Assembly (NCBI GenBank): GCA_964461295.1
Contig: CAYWTX010000515.1
Span: 1 to 24,067 of the forward strand
Length of the DNA stretch: 24,067 bases
Direction: 5' to 3'
From: CAYWTX01 sp964461295
GTDB lineage: Bacteria > Planctomycetota > Phycisphaerae > SM23-33
The notes below the pieces were generated by a model. It worked only from the letters and a program-made list of their open reading frames with translations. It searched no databases and was not told where the DNA came from. Below are positions 6,903 through 15,314 of this stretch, piece by piece. A program made the position numbers and the translations under genes. How positions within the stretch are numbered: the stretch's first letter is position 1; each line of letters begins with the position of its first letter.

Positions 6903-9581
6903 TCACTCGTTGCGATACGTCCCCGCCGCTTCGCCCTTGCTCGGCGGGCGGAGGTCGTACAGGCCCTTGTACTTGCCCGCCAGGTTCTTGCCTTCGATCG
7001 CCAGGTCCACGTCGAAGGTACAATCGACCTTCTTGTCCTTCAGCGTATAGCCGTCGCCCTGCAACGTGGCCGTCATCGGCCCCACGATCTTGCCGCCCTG
7101 CACCTTCAGCTTCGACACGTCCACCGGATGCAGGCCGCCGCAGCTCTCGATCATGCCCACGCCGCCGATCGCCCTGCCCTGCTCGGTCGCCAGGCGCAGC
7201 TTCAACGCCAGGCGGCCCTGCACCGCCCTGGGCAGGTCCACCCAGAACACCGCCCGCTCGGCCTGCACCGGGTTGCTCTCGTCCATCGCCACGTGCCCGG
7301 AGGCCGTGAACGTCTGCGCCGGGCGGTCGCGCGGCGTGCTCTTCACTTTGCCGGCCACCAGGTTGTTGTCCAGGGCCACGTCGATCTCCAGCGCGTACTG
7401 GTTGTCCTTGAGCAGGTTGTGGATCGCCTTGAAGTCCACGTTCACCGTGCCGGTCAGGCGGTTGTTCTTCACGGCCAGGGCGAAGCGGGTCGCCTTCGCG
7501 GTGAACGCCCCGGCCCGCGCCTCGTGGAGCGGCCCGAACGTCACGGCCGTCACTTTGCCGTCGACCATGTCCACGAGCATGGCGTGTTCGTGGCTCTGGT
7601 TCTGCCCCTGCACCCATTGTCGCGGCCAGGTGACGCTGATGCGTCCGGCGCCGCCGGCCCAGGGGCGCATGGTGCCCTCGGCGTCGGCGCCGACCTCCAC
7701 GCCGCGGAAGATGTTCTCGAACGTGCCGCGGGCCGTGCCGCCGCGAAGTTCCACGTCCAGCACGTACTCGTACTTCATGGCCTCGATCCACGCGATGGCC
7801 TTGCCCTTCAGTCGCCCGTCCTGGATCTGCACGCCCTCGGCCTCCAGCACGTCAGGGTAGTGATAGCCGGGGGCGAGCGTCTGGCACCAGGACTGGGCGA
7901 ATCGCCCGTCGCGCCCGCGGAGGCTCAGCAGGACGTCCTTGCCATCGATGCGTCCGGCGGGCAGGCGCAGTTCGTACAGCGCGTTGCCCGGGTCGGCCGC
8001 CTCGACGGCGGGCTTGGGCCGGGCCGAGGGCTTGCGGACATCCAGGCAGACGACCAGCCGCTCGCCGCCGCGGAAGTAGACGAACCCGTCGGCCGCGGTG
8101 GCCGAGGAGCAGAAATTGGCGTGCTGGGGCGCCACGCCGATGAGCTTGGGCTTGGCGGGGTCCAGGGCCATCATCCAGACGTACTGGTCGCCCTGGTAGA
8201 ACAGGCGGTCGCCCATGGCCACGGGGCCGGGGCACACCGCGTTGGCCTGCACGGCGTTGATCTCGCCGAGGACCTTGCCGCTCGCCATGTCCACGCACGC
8301 CCAGGACATCGTGCCGCCGGGGTTCTGGCAGTCCTCGTTGTCGTCGGCCGATGCGCGGCTGAAATGCACCCACGCCTGCCCGCGATGGATCACCGGCGCG
8401 ATATACGTCCCGGCCAGATGCTTGGCGTCCAGCGCCCAGACCTTCTCGGCGCCTTGCTCGCTCATGCGGTAGCAGGTCCAGCCTTCGGTCTGCGGCTGGC
8501 CTTTCTCGCGCCCGCCGTGGGTGAGGATCAGGTCGCCGTCGATGGCCGGGGCCGCGGCGCTGTAGCCGGCATTGCCGACATTGCCGGCGCTCCACAGCGT
8601 CTTGCCGGTCTTGGGGTCCAGGCAGCGGATCGCGCCCCCCGCGATGATGACGTATTCCCTGCCCTTGTGCCGCCACAGCAGCGGCTGGGCAACGCCGCCG
8701 GCGGCGTTGCTCGTCCAGAGGGGCTTGCCCGTTTCGGCGTCCAGGCCCCTCAGCCCGCCGCCGACGCTCCACTCGCCGGCGACCAGCACCCCGTCGGCCA
8801 CCAGCGGCGGGATGTTGTAGCTCGTCGGGTCCAGGCTGCCGCCCAGGGCGTGCACCGGCTGCTCGTCGCTGGCGGCCTTGATCTGCTCAGACGACGGCCC
8901 GTTGGCCTTCAGACGCTCGCGAAGGCACTCGGCTTTGAAGGTGTTCCAGATGCGCGCGGATGGCAGGGGCGTCGTCCACACCTGCTTGCCGGTGCGGGCG
9001 TCCACGCAGTAGACCCATCCGGTGTTGCCCGTCGCGTACACCTTGCCGTTGGCGACGCACACGATGTTGTGCCCGCCGTACTTCTCGACGAGATTCATCT
9101 CCCTGCCCGGGAACACGCACTCCCACAGCGTGCGCCCGGTCTTGGCGTCCATGCACAACATCACGCCGTCGGCGTCGATCAGCGTCAGCGATGCGATCCC
9201 GCTGGCCACCCAGATGCCGGGGTACTTGCCCTCGGCCTTGACGGCCGTCACCGTGCCCGCGGGGCGGAAGTAGTGCAGGTAGATCTTGCCGTCCCACACG
9301 GCCGGCATGCCGTATCCGCCGTTGCCGAGCACGGTCCGCGGCCATTGGGTCTTGCCGCGCACGACGCTGTAGTTCCATGCGTGCGGGCTTCTCACTTCGC
9401 TGACCCACGCGATGCGGACGTCGTCCCACCCCTCGGCCAGCGGCATCCCCGCCTCGCCGGCCGAGCCGTTGCTGCTGGCCCCGCGCCAGCGGGGATAGTC
9501 GCCGGCCGGGGCGGTCCCCGCCGTCGCCAAGGCCAGGAACATCGCCGCCACCACTGCCGCGCGAAGCGTCGTCGTCTTCAT
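6903..9581 (-). CDS. secreted PQQ-type beta-propeller protein with C-terminal beta-rich modules
   Basis: This exported protein of 892 residues has a signal peptide (MKTTTLRAAVVAAMFLALA, cleavage near AxA-like TAPAG). It then has a propeller region to about residue 525 with repeated PQQ-like blade motifs such as GRTLWECVF, GKQVWTTPLP, GKPLWTSNA and GKTLWSAGN. Residues about 530-892 hold about three copies of a beta-rich unit with the pattern L-x-x-dGrLxG, then y-x-idV-x-L, then L-xGkyk. Similar units occur in the 1538-residue protein at 19107-23723. No PQQ-dehydrogenase active-site set was recognised, so this is probably a binding or structural propeller rather than a proven quinoprotein. The ATG at 9581 is preceded by GGAAGGGA with a 7-nt spacer. 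Substrate and partner are unknown. Confidence 0.9.
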   Translation of the reverse strand: MKTTTLRAAVVAAMFLALATAGTAPAGDYPRWRGASSNGSAGEAGMPLAEGWDDVRIAWVSEVRSPHAWNYSVVRGKTQWPRTVLGNGGYGMPAVWDGKIYLHYFRPAGTVTAVKAEGKYPGIWVASGIASLTLIDADGVMLCMDAKTGRTLWECVFPGREMNLVEKYGGHNIVCVANGKVYATGNTGWVYCVDARTGKQVWTTPLPSARIWNTFKAECLRERLKANGPSSEQIKAASDEQPVHALGGSLDPTSYNIPPLVADGVLVAGEWSVGGGLRGLDAETGKPLWTSNAAGGVAQPLLWRHKGREYVIIAGGAIRCLDPKTGKTLWSAGNVGNAGYSAAAPAIDGDLILTHGGREKGQPQTEGWTCYRMSEQGAEKVWALDAKHLAGTYIAPVIHRGQAWVHFSRASADDNEDCQNPGGTMSWACVDMASGKVLGEINAVQANAVCPGPVAMGDRLFYQGDQYVWMMALDPAKPKLIGVAPQHANFCSSATAADGFVYFRGGERLVVCLDVRKPSARPKPAVEAADPGNALYELRLPAGRIDGKDVLLSLRGRDGRFAQSWCQTLAPGYHYPDVLEAEGVQIQDGRLKGKAIAWIEAMKYEYVLDVELRGGTARGTFENIFRGVEVGADAEGTMRPWAGGAGRISVTWPRQWVQGQNQSHEHAMLVDMVDGKVTAVTFGPLHEARAGAFTAKATRFALAVKNNRLTGTVNVDFKAIHNLLKDNQYALEIDVALDNNLVAGKVKSTPRDRPAQTFTASGHVAMDESNPVQAERAVFWVDLPRAVQGRLALKLRLATEQGRAIGGVGMIESCGGLHPVDVSKLKVQGGKIVGPMTATLQGDGYTLKDKKVDCTFDVDLAIEGKNLAGKYKGLYDLRPPSKGEAAGTYRNE

Positions 9582-9599
9582 GGGGTTGTCCCTTCCACC

Positions 9600-9930
9600 T
9601 CTGTACTGCAAGTCGGCGGGATCATCGCACGGGCGACGATGTCGCCTCGGGCGTCACAGCCCGACTCGAGGCCCTTGATGGCCCCCTTGTGGTCGCAATG
9701 CCGTTGCAGCGCGAGATGCCGTACACCTCGCCGCACGTATCGCCGATGCGCTCCAGGTCCAGGACGATCTCGCGGGCCATCCTTGGATCGCCGCCGTTGA
9801 ACATCGCGCCATCCAGCGCAAGCCGACAGTACACCGGCGCGGCCTGCTCCGCCGGCCCCCCGACCGCCGCCGGGGCGGCCCGACCTTCCTGGGCCCCGCA
9901 CGGCAGCACGCCCATCCCGCCAACGTCGCC
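9600..9930 (-). pseudogene. possible frameshifted gene remnant upstream of the PQQ gene
   Basis: The 469-nt gap 9582-10050 has no intact gene. On the minus strand one frame reads protein-like with G/C third positions through MAREIVLDLERIGDTCGEVY. It then appears to continue in another frame through HKGAIKGLESGCDARGD before fading into the PQQ leader. The second frame ends with a TGA overlapping the PQQ start codon as ATGA. The LERIGD string recalls PhoU, but spacing and length do not fit, so no family is assigned. A triplicated 9-mer (GCCAACGTC-type) lies at 9919-9945. Confidence 0.25.
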
Positions 9931-9945
9931 AACGTCGCCAACGAC
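9919..9945. repeat. three tandem copies of a 9-mer
   Basis: GCCAACGTC occurs twice in tandem and a third time as GCCAACGAC. The repeat lies in the non-coding gap between the PQQ and Gfo/Idh/MocA genes. Confidence 0.7.
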
Positions 9946-10050
9946 GGCCTCACGATGCTCACAATGTCGCGCCGATCCCGTGCCAGTTCTACCCCCCACC
10001 CCCTTCGGCCCGGCTCCGCCCGGGCACGCCGAACCAGGTTCGCTGTCAGC

Positions 10051-11508
10051 TCACGCGATCACTCCATCCCACCCCTTGCGGTACACGCGGCCAATGAACT
10101 GCTGGGCCTCCTTGTTCTTGACTTCGCGCTTCACGGGGTCGCACTCGACCCGGCTGCCCACCTCGCCCATGCGGGTAACCACGCATCCCAGCAGCATCAG
10201 TTCGGTCATCGGGCCGGCATAGGTGAAGTTGCTGCCCGGATAGTTCCACGGCTTGTCCCCGCGGATCGCCATGATCCACTCCCGGTGGTGCCCGGGCGAC
10301 CGCTCCAGCGTCTTCTCAGGGAACTTCGTTTCCTTCATGCGGCTTTCGGGAAGCAGCCGCGGACTGTCGCCGTAGTCGCCGGAGACCAGGATCTTGCCCT
10401 TGGTGCCGATGTACAGCGTGCCGCTGCCCGGCAGGCCGCGGCGCCCCGCCGACTTCGGCGCTGCCCGGCGCGCTCCCGGGGCCGCCCCAGCCAGTTCGTC
10501 GGGGTTGGGCAACTTGGCCGGCCCGGCCACGCCCGGCGCCACCACCACCTTGGGCGTCTCGTTCAACTCCTCGGGTTCCGCCGGCTTCAGCCCGCCCTCG
10601 TACCAGTGGGCGACGAAGGCCTTCCGATCGCCCTTGGCCGGGAATACCCACTTGAAGTGCGCCTGCCTGGGGAACGTCTCGGGATGGCCCTTGCCGTTGA
10701 TCTCCAGCAGTTCGACGTACTCGGGGTAGTCCGTCTGCATCGACCAGTTGACGTTGTCCCACGTGTGGCAGCCCATGTCGCCGACGGCCCCGCAGCCGAA
10801 GTCGAACCAGCCGCGCCACTTGAAACCGTGCAGTCCGTCGTGGTAGTCGCGCCGCGGCGCCGGGCCCAGCCAGCAGTCCCAGTCCAGCGTCTCCGGCGAC
10901 GGGGCGCTCGCCGGGCGCGACGTGATCCCCTGCGGCCAGACCGGCCGGTTCGTCCACGTGTGGATCTCCTGCACGTCGCCGATGAGCCCGCCGCGGACCC
11001 ATTCGACCGTCAGGCGGTTGCCCTCGTTGGCGTGTCCCTGGTTGCCCATCTGCGTGGCGACCTTCTGCTTGGCTGCCTCGGCGGCCAGGGCGCGGGCTTC
11101 CTGCACCGACCAGGTGAGGGGCTTCTCGCAGTAGACGGCCTTGCCCATCTTCAGGGCCAGCATCGAGGCGACGGCGTGGTTGTGGTCGGGCGTGGCAACG
11201 GTGACGGCGTCGATTCCCTTGCCCATCTCGTCGAACATCTTGCGGTAATCGGTGTACGCCTTCGCGTCGGGATACCGTTTGGCCACTCCCCCCCAGGCCC
11301 GCTTGTCCGCGTCGCAGTATGCCACGCACACGTCCGAGCCGGACGCCAGGCCCGTGTGGGCCCCGCCGCGACCGCCCGTGGCGATGTGCGCGTATCGAAT
11401 GCCGCTGTTGGGCGATGCCGACCGCAGGATCCGCGGCGCCACGAATACCGCCACGCCCGCCACGCCCGCCTGCTTGAGGAATCCACGCCGCGTTACCTGA
11501 TACCGCAT
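10051..11508 (-). CDS. Tat-exported Gfo/Idh/MocA-family oxidoreductase
   Basis: This is an NAD(P)-dependent oxidoreductase of the family that acts mostly on sugars and inositols. It has 485 residues and a Tat signal (RRGFLKQ at residues 7-13, then a hydrophobic AGVAGVAVFVA). The Rossmann nucleotide loop is ATGGRGGAH (about 43-51), and the catalytic-domain motif CEKP (127-130) contains the conserved E128-K129-P130. Later segments such as GDMGCHTWD match the planctomycete-type branch of the family. A Pro/Ala/Arg-rich insertion sits at about 370-400 in the C-terminal domain. The ATG at 11508 has AAGGAG 7 nt upstream; an extension back to 11562 would bury the Tat motif. The substrate is unknown. 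The Tat signal implies cofactor loading before export, as in glucose-fructose oxidoreductase. Confidence 0.95.
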   Translation of the reverse strand: MRYQVTRRGFLKQAGVAGVAVFVAPRILRSASPNSGIRYAHIATGGRGGAHTGLASGSDVCVAYCDADKRAWGGVAKRYPDAKAYTDYRKMFDEMGKGIDAVTVATPDHNHAVASMLALKMGKAVYCEKPLTWSVQEARALAAEAAKQKVATQMGNQGHANEGNRLTVEWVRGGLIGDVQEIHTWTNRPVWPQGITSRPASAPSPETLDWDCWLGPAPRRDYHDGLHGFKWRGWFDFGCGAVGDMGCHTWDNVNWSMQTDYPEYVELLEINGKGHPETFPRQAHFKWVFPAKGDRKAFVAHWYEGGLKPAEPEELNETPKVVVAPGVAGPAKLPNPDELAGAAPGARRAAPKSAGRRGLPGSGTLYIGTKGKILVSGDYGDSPRLLPESRMKETKFPEKTLERSPGHHREWIMAIRGDKPWNYPGSNFTYAGPMTELMLLGCVVTRMGEVGSRVECDPVKREVKNKEAQQFIGRVYRKGWDGVIA

Positions 11509-11579
11509 GACTCGCTCCTTGTGGGTTGTGGGAACAATTCCAGCCAAATCGTAGTCGAACATTGAACCCCCTCGTCACG

Positions 11580-11953
11580 CAAAAGTTGCGGACGAACCCG
11601 CCGAGGACCGGTCCCTTCAGCGACCGCTGCCCGCAGGACCGTTGCTGTCGGCAAGCCGCCCCCGGCCGCGATCGTGCCAACTGCATCGGCACGGCGCCCT
11701 CGGAAGTCGGCCTGATTCGTGTCGTGTCGGCGCTGTTTCTCCGGCGGCGTGAGCTTGCCCAGCACAATTCGTGCGACGTAGGCCACGATCTTGCCCTCGG
11801 CGTCGCTCGATCCGGCGCCGACGCCGACAACCACGACCGCCTTGCCCGGCCGGAGGAGACCCTTGTGGGCCACCTTGCAGTTCCGCACCGCCTGCCGGCA
11901 CCTGACTGACCGGTAGCCGCGGGGTTTCCGTCGCCGATGGCCCGGTCGTTCAT
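11580..11953 (-). pseudogene. possible frameshifted remnant following the kinase gene
   Basis: The gap 11509-11949 has no intact gene. An ATG at 11951-11953 overlaps the kinase stop as ATGA. This frame has G/C-rich third positions for about 20 codons (AIGDGNPAATGQSGAG). The coding-like signal then moves to the neighbouring frame from about 11888, reading KVAHKGLLRPGKAVVVVGVG and KIVAYVARIVLGKLTPPEKQ, and is lost near 11700. This pattern suggests a small gene broken by a frameshift. No family was recognised, and a chance ORF cannot be excluded. Confidence 0.3.
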
Positions 11954-14328
11954 TCCGGCGCCGGCGCGGTGCTGCTCGCCCGGCCGGGACGACCGGATTC
12001 GGTCTGCCGGAGGTCGAGGACCGCTTGTTCGCGTGCCGATTCGGCAGCGATCACGTCGGTCCGTGCCTTGGCGAGTCCCTCCTCCGAGACGCCGCCGCCC
12101 GCCTTGTGGATCTCCTGAAGGCGATCCAATGCCCGTCTCGCGAAGCTCAGCCGGACCTCCTCCATCCTGAATCGCGTCCGGGCCGCCTCCAGCCCGTCGC
12201 CGCCCGCCTCGGCCTCGCGCAAAGCCACCATCTGCTCGGCCAGGAGATGCTCCCTCTGCGCCTCATCGAACTCCTGCTGGTTGGCGATTCCGGCCGAAAG
12301 ACGCGCTTGGGTTGCCTCCAGGATTCTCTTGCGGTAACTCAACTGGCACTGGGCCGCCTGGACGACCGCCTGCACGGCCCCGGCCTTGTCGCCGGCCAGG
12401 AGCCGCCGCTCCTCTTCGACCTTCAGTTCGGCAAGCTGATGCTCCATTTCGACCTTTGCCCGTTCCTCCGACGACACCATCCCCGCCTCGACCATCCGCC
12501 TGCCCCTGTCCAGTTCGGACTTCCTCAGTTCCAGCATCGCCTCCGCGGCGCGAACCCGTGAATCGCTCCCGAGCGCCGGGGCGGTGGAGGCCGTTCGCGA
12601 ACTTCGCGTGTTGACGACAACCTTGCCGACGATGTCCGCGACGGCGACGGCCCGGGGCGCCTCGCCGTTGCGCTCGACCAGCACCTTGCCGTCCGCCGGC
12701 CCGGCCTGCGTGACGCGGCCAAGCATCCTCCGCCCGTCTCGACGGTACAGGACGATGTCGCCTGGCCCGTACGTCCGAGCCAGCTTGTAGACGAGCACCC
12801 GGCTGCCGGAGGACACTTCCGGCCGCACGGCCTGGGCCTCGACGCGGAAGACCTCCACAACGTAGGCGCGCGCGCCCAGGGCCGCCACCAGCGCCACCGC
12901 GATGTACACCACGTTGCAGGCCAGCTTCCGCCGCCAATCCGCCCGTTGCGCCGCGCCCGTGCCCAGCCACCACGCCGCCACGTACAACAGACCGACGATC
13001 GTCGGCAGCTCCAGCGCACCGCGCAGCAGCAGCGTGTCCTCGACAACGTGGAAGACGCCCGAGCCGATCAGGATCAGCACGGCCGCCCAGCCCTCGCGGC
13101 GCCAACCGGCGATGAAGCCCGCCGCCCACAGCGCCACCGCGCCGAACTCCAGAAGCACCAACGGATCGGTGATCGCGGGCGAGGGCATGCCCTGGCCGAA
13201 GAAGAACACAGCCAGCAGGCCCAGCAAGCCCGTGCCTGCCACGCGCGCCGTCCAGCGCACGATCCCATGGGCGCGCGCCGCGCCGGGCCCAGCCGGCGCG
13301 GGCCCCGGCCCGACACCCGGCCTTCCGCCGGCCCCGCCGCTATCGCCCCTGCCGCCGGACGTGGTGAGGATCGTCTCCACTTCGGTCTTGACCAGGCCGG
13401 CCTGCTGGTAGCGCCGCCGCGGCTCGCGCTGCATCGCGCGCAGGACGACCTCGTCCAGCCGCACGTCGATGAGCACCTTGCGGCTGGGCGGCTCGAACTT
13501 ACCCCTGGGCAACTCGCCCGTGAGCATCTGGTAGAACACCACGCCCAGCGAGTAGATGTCCGCGCGGTGGTCCACATCCGCTGGATGCTCGACCTGCTCG
13601 GGGGCCATGTACTCCGGCGTGCCGACGACCTTCTCGGCCGCGACGCCCGCCTCGGCCAGGCCGCCGATCAGCTTGGCCAGCCCGAAGTCGGCGATCTTCA
13701 CCTGCCCTGCCCGATTGAGCAGGATGTTCTCCGGCTTGATGTCGCGGTGTACGATGCCACGGTCGTGGGCGTACTGGAGGGCGTCGCAGATCTGCGGCAC
13801 GATCGCCAGAGCTTCCTTTGGGCTGACCGTGCCCGCATCCAGCAGTTGCCGAAGCGACAGGCCGTCCACGTACTCCATGATGAAGAAGTACAGGTTGCCG
13901 CCGGCGGCAAGCTCGGCAGCGCCCCGCTGGCCGAAACTGTAAATCGTGACGATGTTCGGATGGCCAAGCTTGGCCATCGCCTGCGCCTCGCGGGCGAAGC
14001 GTTGGGCGAAGGCCGGCTCGCGCCCGATCTCCGGCGGCAGGACCTTCAGCGCCACCAGACGGTCAAGTTGCTTCTCGCGGGCCTTGTAGACCGCCCCCAT
14101 CCCGCCGCGCCCGACCAGCTCCAGCACGTCCAGTTCGGGGAACAGCGGCGCAAGCTGCTCGACCGTCGGGGGCGTCCACCGCCTGGCCGCTTCGGCCTGA
14201 TCCTGGTCGGTGAAACCGATGGTGTTGGTTTCCAGCCCCCGATGGAGCAGGCAGGTCGGGCACAGACCCCCACGGACGCTGGAAGCCAGCGGCGAACCGC
14301 ACCTCGTGCACTTTTCTTGTTCTGTCAT
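11950..14328 (-). CDS. Ser/Thr protein kinase fused to TM helices, a pseudo-signal-peptidase-I domain and helical-hairpin repeats
   Basis: This is a membrane-bound Hanks-type kinase of 792 residues. In order: a zinc ribbon (C7, C10, C23, C26); a kinase domain at about 67-325 with glycine loop GRGGMG (73-78), K95, HRDIKPEN (194-201), DFG (214-216) and APE (242-244); a Gly/Pro linker; about four or five TM helices (about 360-490); a signal-peptidase-I-like domain (about 488-576); and a C-terminal helical region (about 590-785). In the peptidase-like domain SGSRVLVYKL and GPGDIVLYR align with S26 landmarks. However, the positions of the catalytic Ser and Lys appear to be A500 and G537, so it should be inactive. 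The helical region shows three related units resembling HlyD/TolC-type hairpins. The start has GGAG 7 nt upstream. It lies 57 nt after the sigma factor gene and is likely its operon partner. Confidence 0.95.
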   Translation of the reverse strand: MTEQEKCTRCGSPLASSVRGGLCPTCLLHRGLETNTIGFTDQDQAEAARRWTPPTVEQLAPLFPELDVLELVGRGGMGAVYKAREKQLDRLVALKVLPPEIGREPAFAQRFAREAQAMAKLGHPNIVTIYSFGQRGAAELAAGGNLYFFIMEYVDGLSLRQLLDAGTVSPKEALAIVPQICDALQYAHDRGIVHRDIKPENILLNRAGQVKIADFGLAKLIGGLAEAGVAAEKVVGTPEYMAPEQVEHPADVDHRADIYSLGVVFYQMLTGELPRGKFEPPSRKVLIDVRLDEVVLRAMQREPRRRYQQAGLVKTEVETILTTSGGRGDSGGAGGRPGVGPGPAPAGPGAARAHGIVRWTARVAGTGLLGLLAVFFFGQGMPSPAITDPLVLLEFGAVALWAAGFIAGWRREGWAAVLILIGSGVFHVVEDTLLLRGALELPTIVGLLYVAAWWLGTGAAQRADWRRKLACNVVYIAVALVAALGARAYVVEVFRVEAQAVRPEVSSGSRVLVYKLARTYGPGDIVLYRRDGRRMLGRVTQAGPADGKVLVERNGEAPRAVAVADIVGKVVVNTRSSRTASTAPALGSDSRVRAAEAMLELRKSELDRGRRMVEAGMVSSEERAKVEMEHQLAELKVEEERRLLAGDKAGAVQAVVQAAQCQLSYRKRILEATQARLSAGIANQQEFDEAQREHLLAEQMVALREAEAGGDGLEAARTRFRMEEVRLSFARRALDRLQEIHKAGGGVSEEGLAKARTDVIAAESAREQAVLDLRQTESGRPGRASSTAPAPE
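12601..12867 (-). other. signal-peptidase-I-like domain lacking catalytic dyad (within the kinase gene)
   Basis: Residues 488-576 follow a TM helix and read like type I signal peptidase: the family pattern G-x-S-M-x-P-T-L-x-x-G-D-R-V-L-V aligns with AQAVRPEVSSGSRVLV. The nucleophile Ser is thus Ala500, and K of the family KRV motif is Gly537 in LGRVT. The later GDIV and NTRS segments match in order. The domain may bind signal-peptide-like or other envelope ligands instead of cleaving them. Confidence 0.5.
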
Positions 14329-14385
14329 ACGCGGCTCCGTTTGCAGTAAAGGTTCACCACCTACAACGGCAAACGGCCGCGGACG

Positions 14386-15132
14386 TTACAGGCACCGTAG
14401 AAGGTGATGAATCTCCTCTTCCACAAGCTCCGGACCGGCAACTGTTTGCATGATCTCGTCCCGCAGCAGTTCCCTGTACCGCCGGCGCATCCGATGCACC
14501 GCGACCCTCACAGCCCCTTCCGACATACCCAACTGCCCGGCGTGCTCCGAATAGGGCTTGTCGTCTGCCCGCCCGTCCAGCCAATGGCGCAATGCCTGGA
14601 ACGTCGCCGCCTTCCCACGTTCGGCATACTCCTGTTCCAGACGCAGCAGCACCTGGTCCAGAACGGCGATGGCCCAGCTACGCTCGAACAGCCGCTCGGG
14701 GGTCATCGTGTCGGCCAGTTCCTTCGCGTAAAGCGCCTCGGCGCCAGGTGTGTCCAGCGACACAAGCCGCCGGTTGCCGCCTCGCTTGACGGCGCGGGCC
14801 TTGTCGCGCTCGTCGGCCATGAAGTTCTTCAGGGCCGCCAACAGGAACGAGCGAAACTTGCCCTTGGCACGATCCACCGACCCCAGGCCCGCCTTCTCCA
14901 CAAGGTGCGCGAAGAACCCCTGCGTCAGGTCCTCGGCCTGCGGAGGACTGTTGCCTTGGCGGCGGATGAATGCGTACAGCGGGAACCAGTACACCTGGAT
15001 CAACTCGCCCAGCGCGCGGCGCGAGGCGGTCCCGGCCCGATGATCGGCCGCCGCCAGCACGACGCTCCATCGCGTGGCCGCGAACCGCGCGCCGCTGGTG
15101 CGCGACGGAGATGTCCGCCCGGAAGATGCCAT
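14386..15132 (-). CDS. ECF-type RNA polymerase sigma factor
   Basis: This 248-residue sigma-70-family factor is of the extracytoplasmic-function type common in planctomycetes. Region 2 begins at FAATRWSVVLAA and runs through YWFPLYAFIRRQG, EDLTQGFFAHLVEK and GKFRSFLLAALKNFM, then a basic DKARAVKRGG. Region 4 carries the helix-turn-helix MSEGAVRVAVHRMRRRYRELL. The ATG at 15132 is preferred over an in-frame TTG at 15168, although the ribosome site is weak. No anti-sigma gene is adjacent; the kinase 57 nt downstream is the probable signalling partner, as in planctomycete ECF groups linked to Ser/Thr kinases. Target genes cannot be read from the window. Confidence 0.95.
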   Translation of the reverse strand: MASSGRTSPSRTSGARFAATRWSVVLAAADHRAGTASRRALGELIQVYWFPLYAFIRRQGNSPPQAEDLTQGFFAHLVEKAGLGSVDRAKGKFRSFLLAALKNFMADERDKARAVKRGGNRRLVSLDTPGAEALYAKELADTMTPERLFERSWAIAVLDQVLLRLEQEYAERGKAATFQALRHWLDGRADDKPYSEHAGQLGMSEGAVRVAVHRMRRRYRELLRDEIMQTVAGPELVEEEIHHLLRCL

Positions 15133-15314
15133 CTCGAAACCTATACCACCGATGGCGATGGGCCTCAACGATCATCGGCCGGGCGGGTGGCAACCCCGGT
15201 TGGCAAAGGCAGGGCAGGTCCATGCTCGTGTCGTGCATTGCTCCCACGGACTTGCCCGCCTGCATGTCCCGGGTCCGTGTTACGGAGCGGTACGCCGGCC
15301 GACCCCTCCGCCTT

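Noticed and set aside
6876..9800. 974-codon plus-strand open frame opposite the PQQ gene
   Set aside because: It is a mirror frame of a clear beta-propeller gene; no ribosome site, signal or domain.
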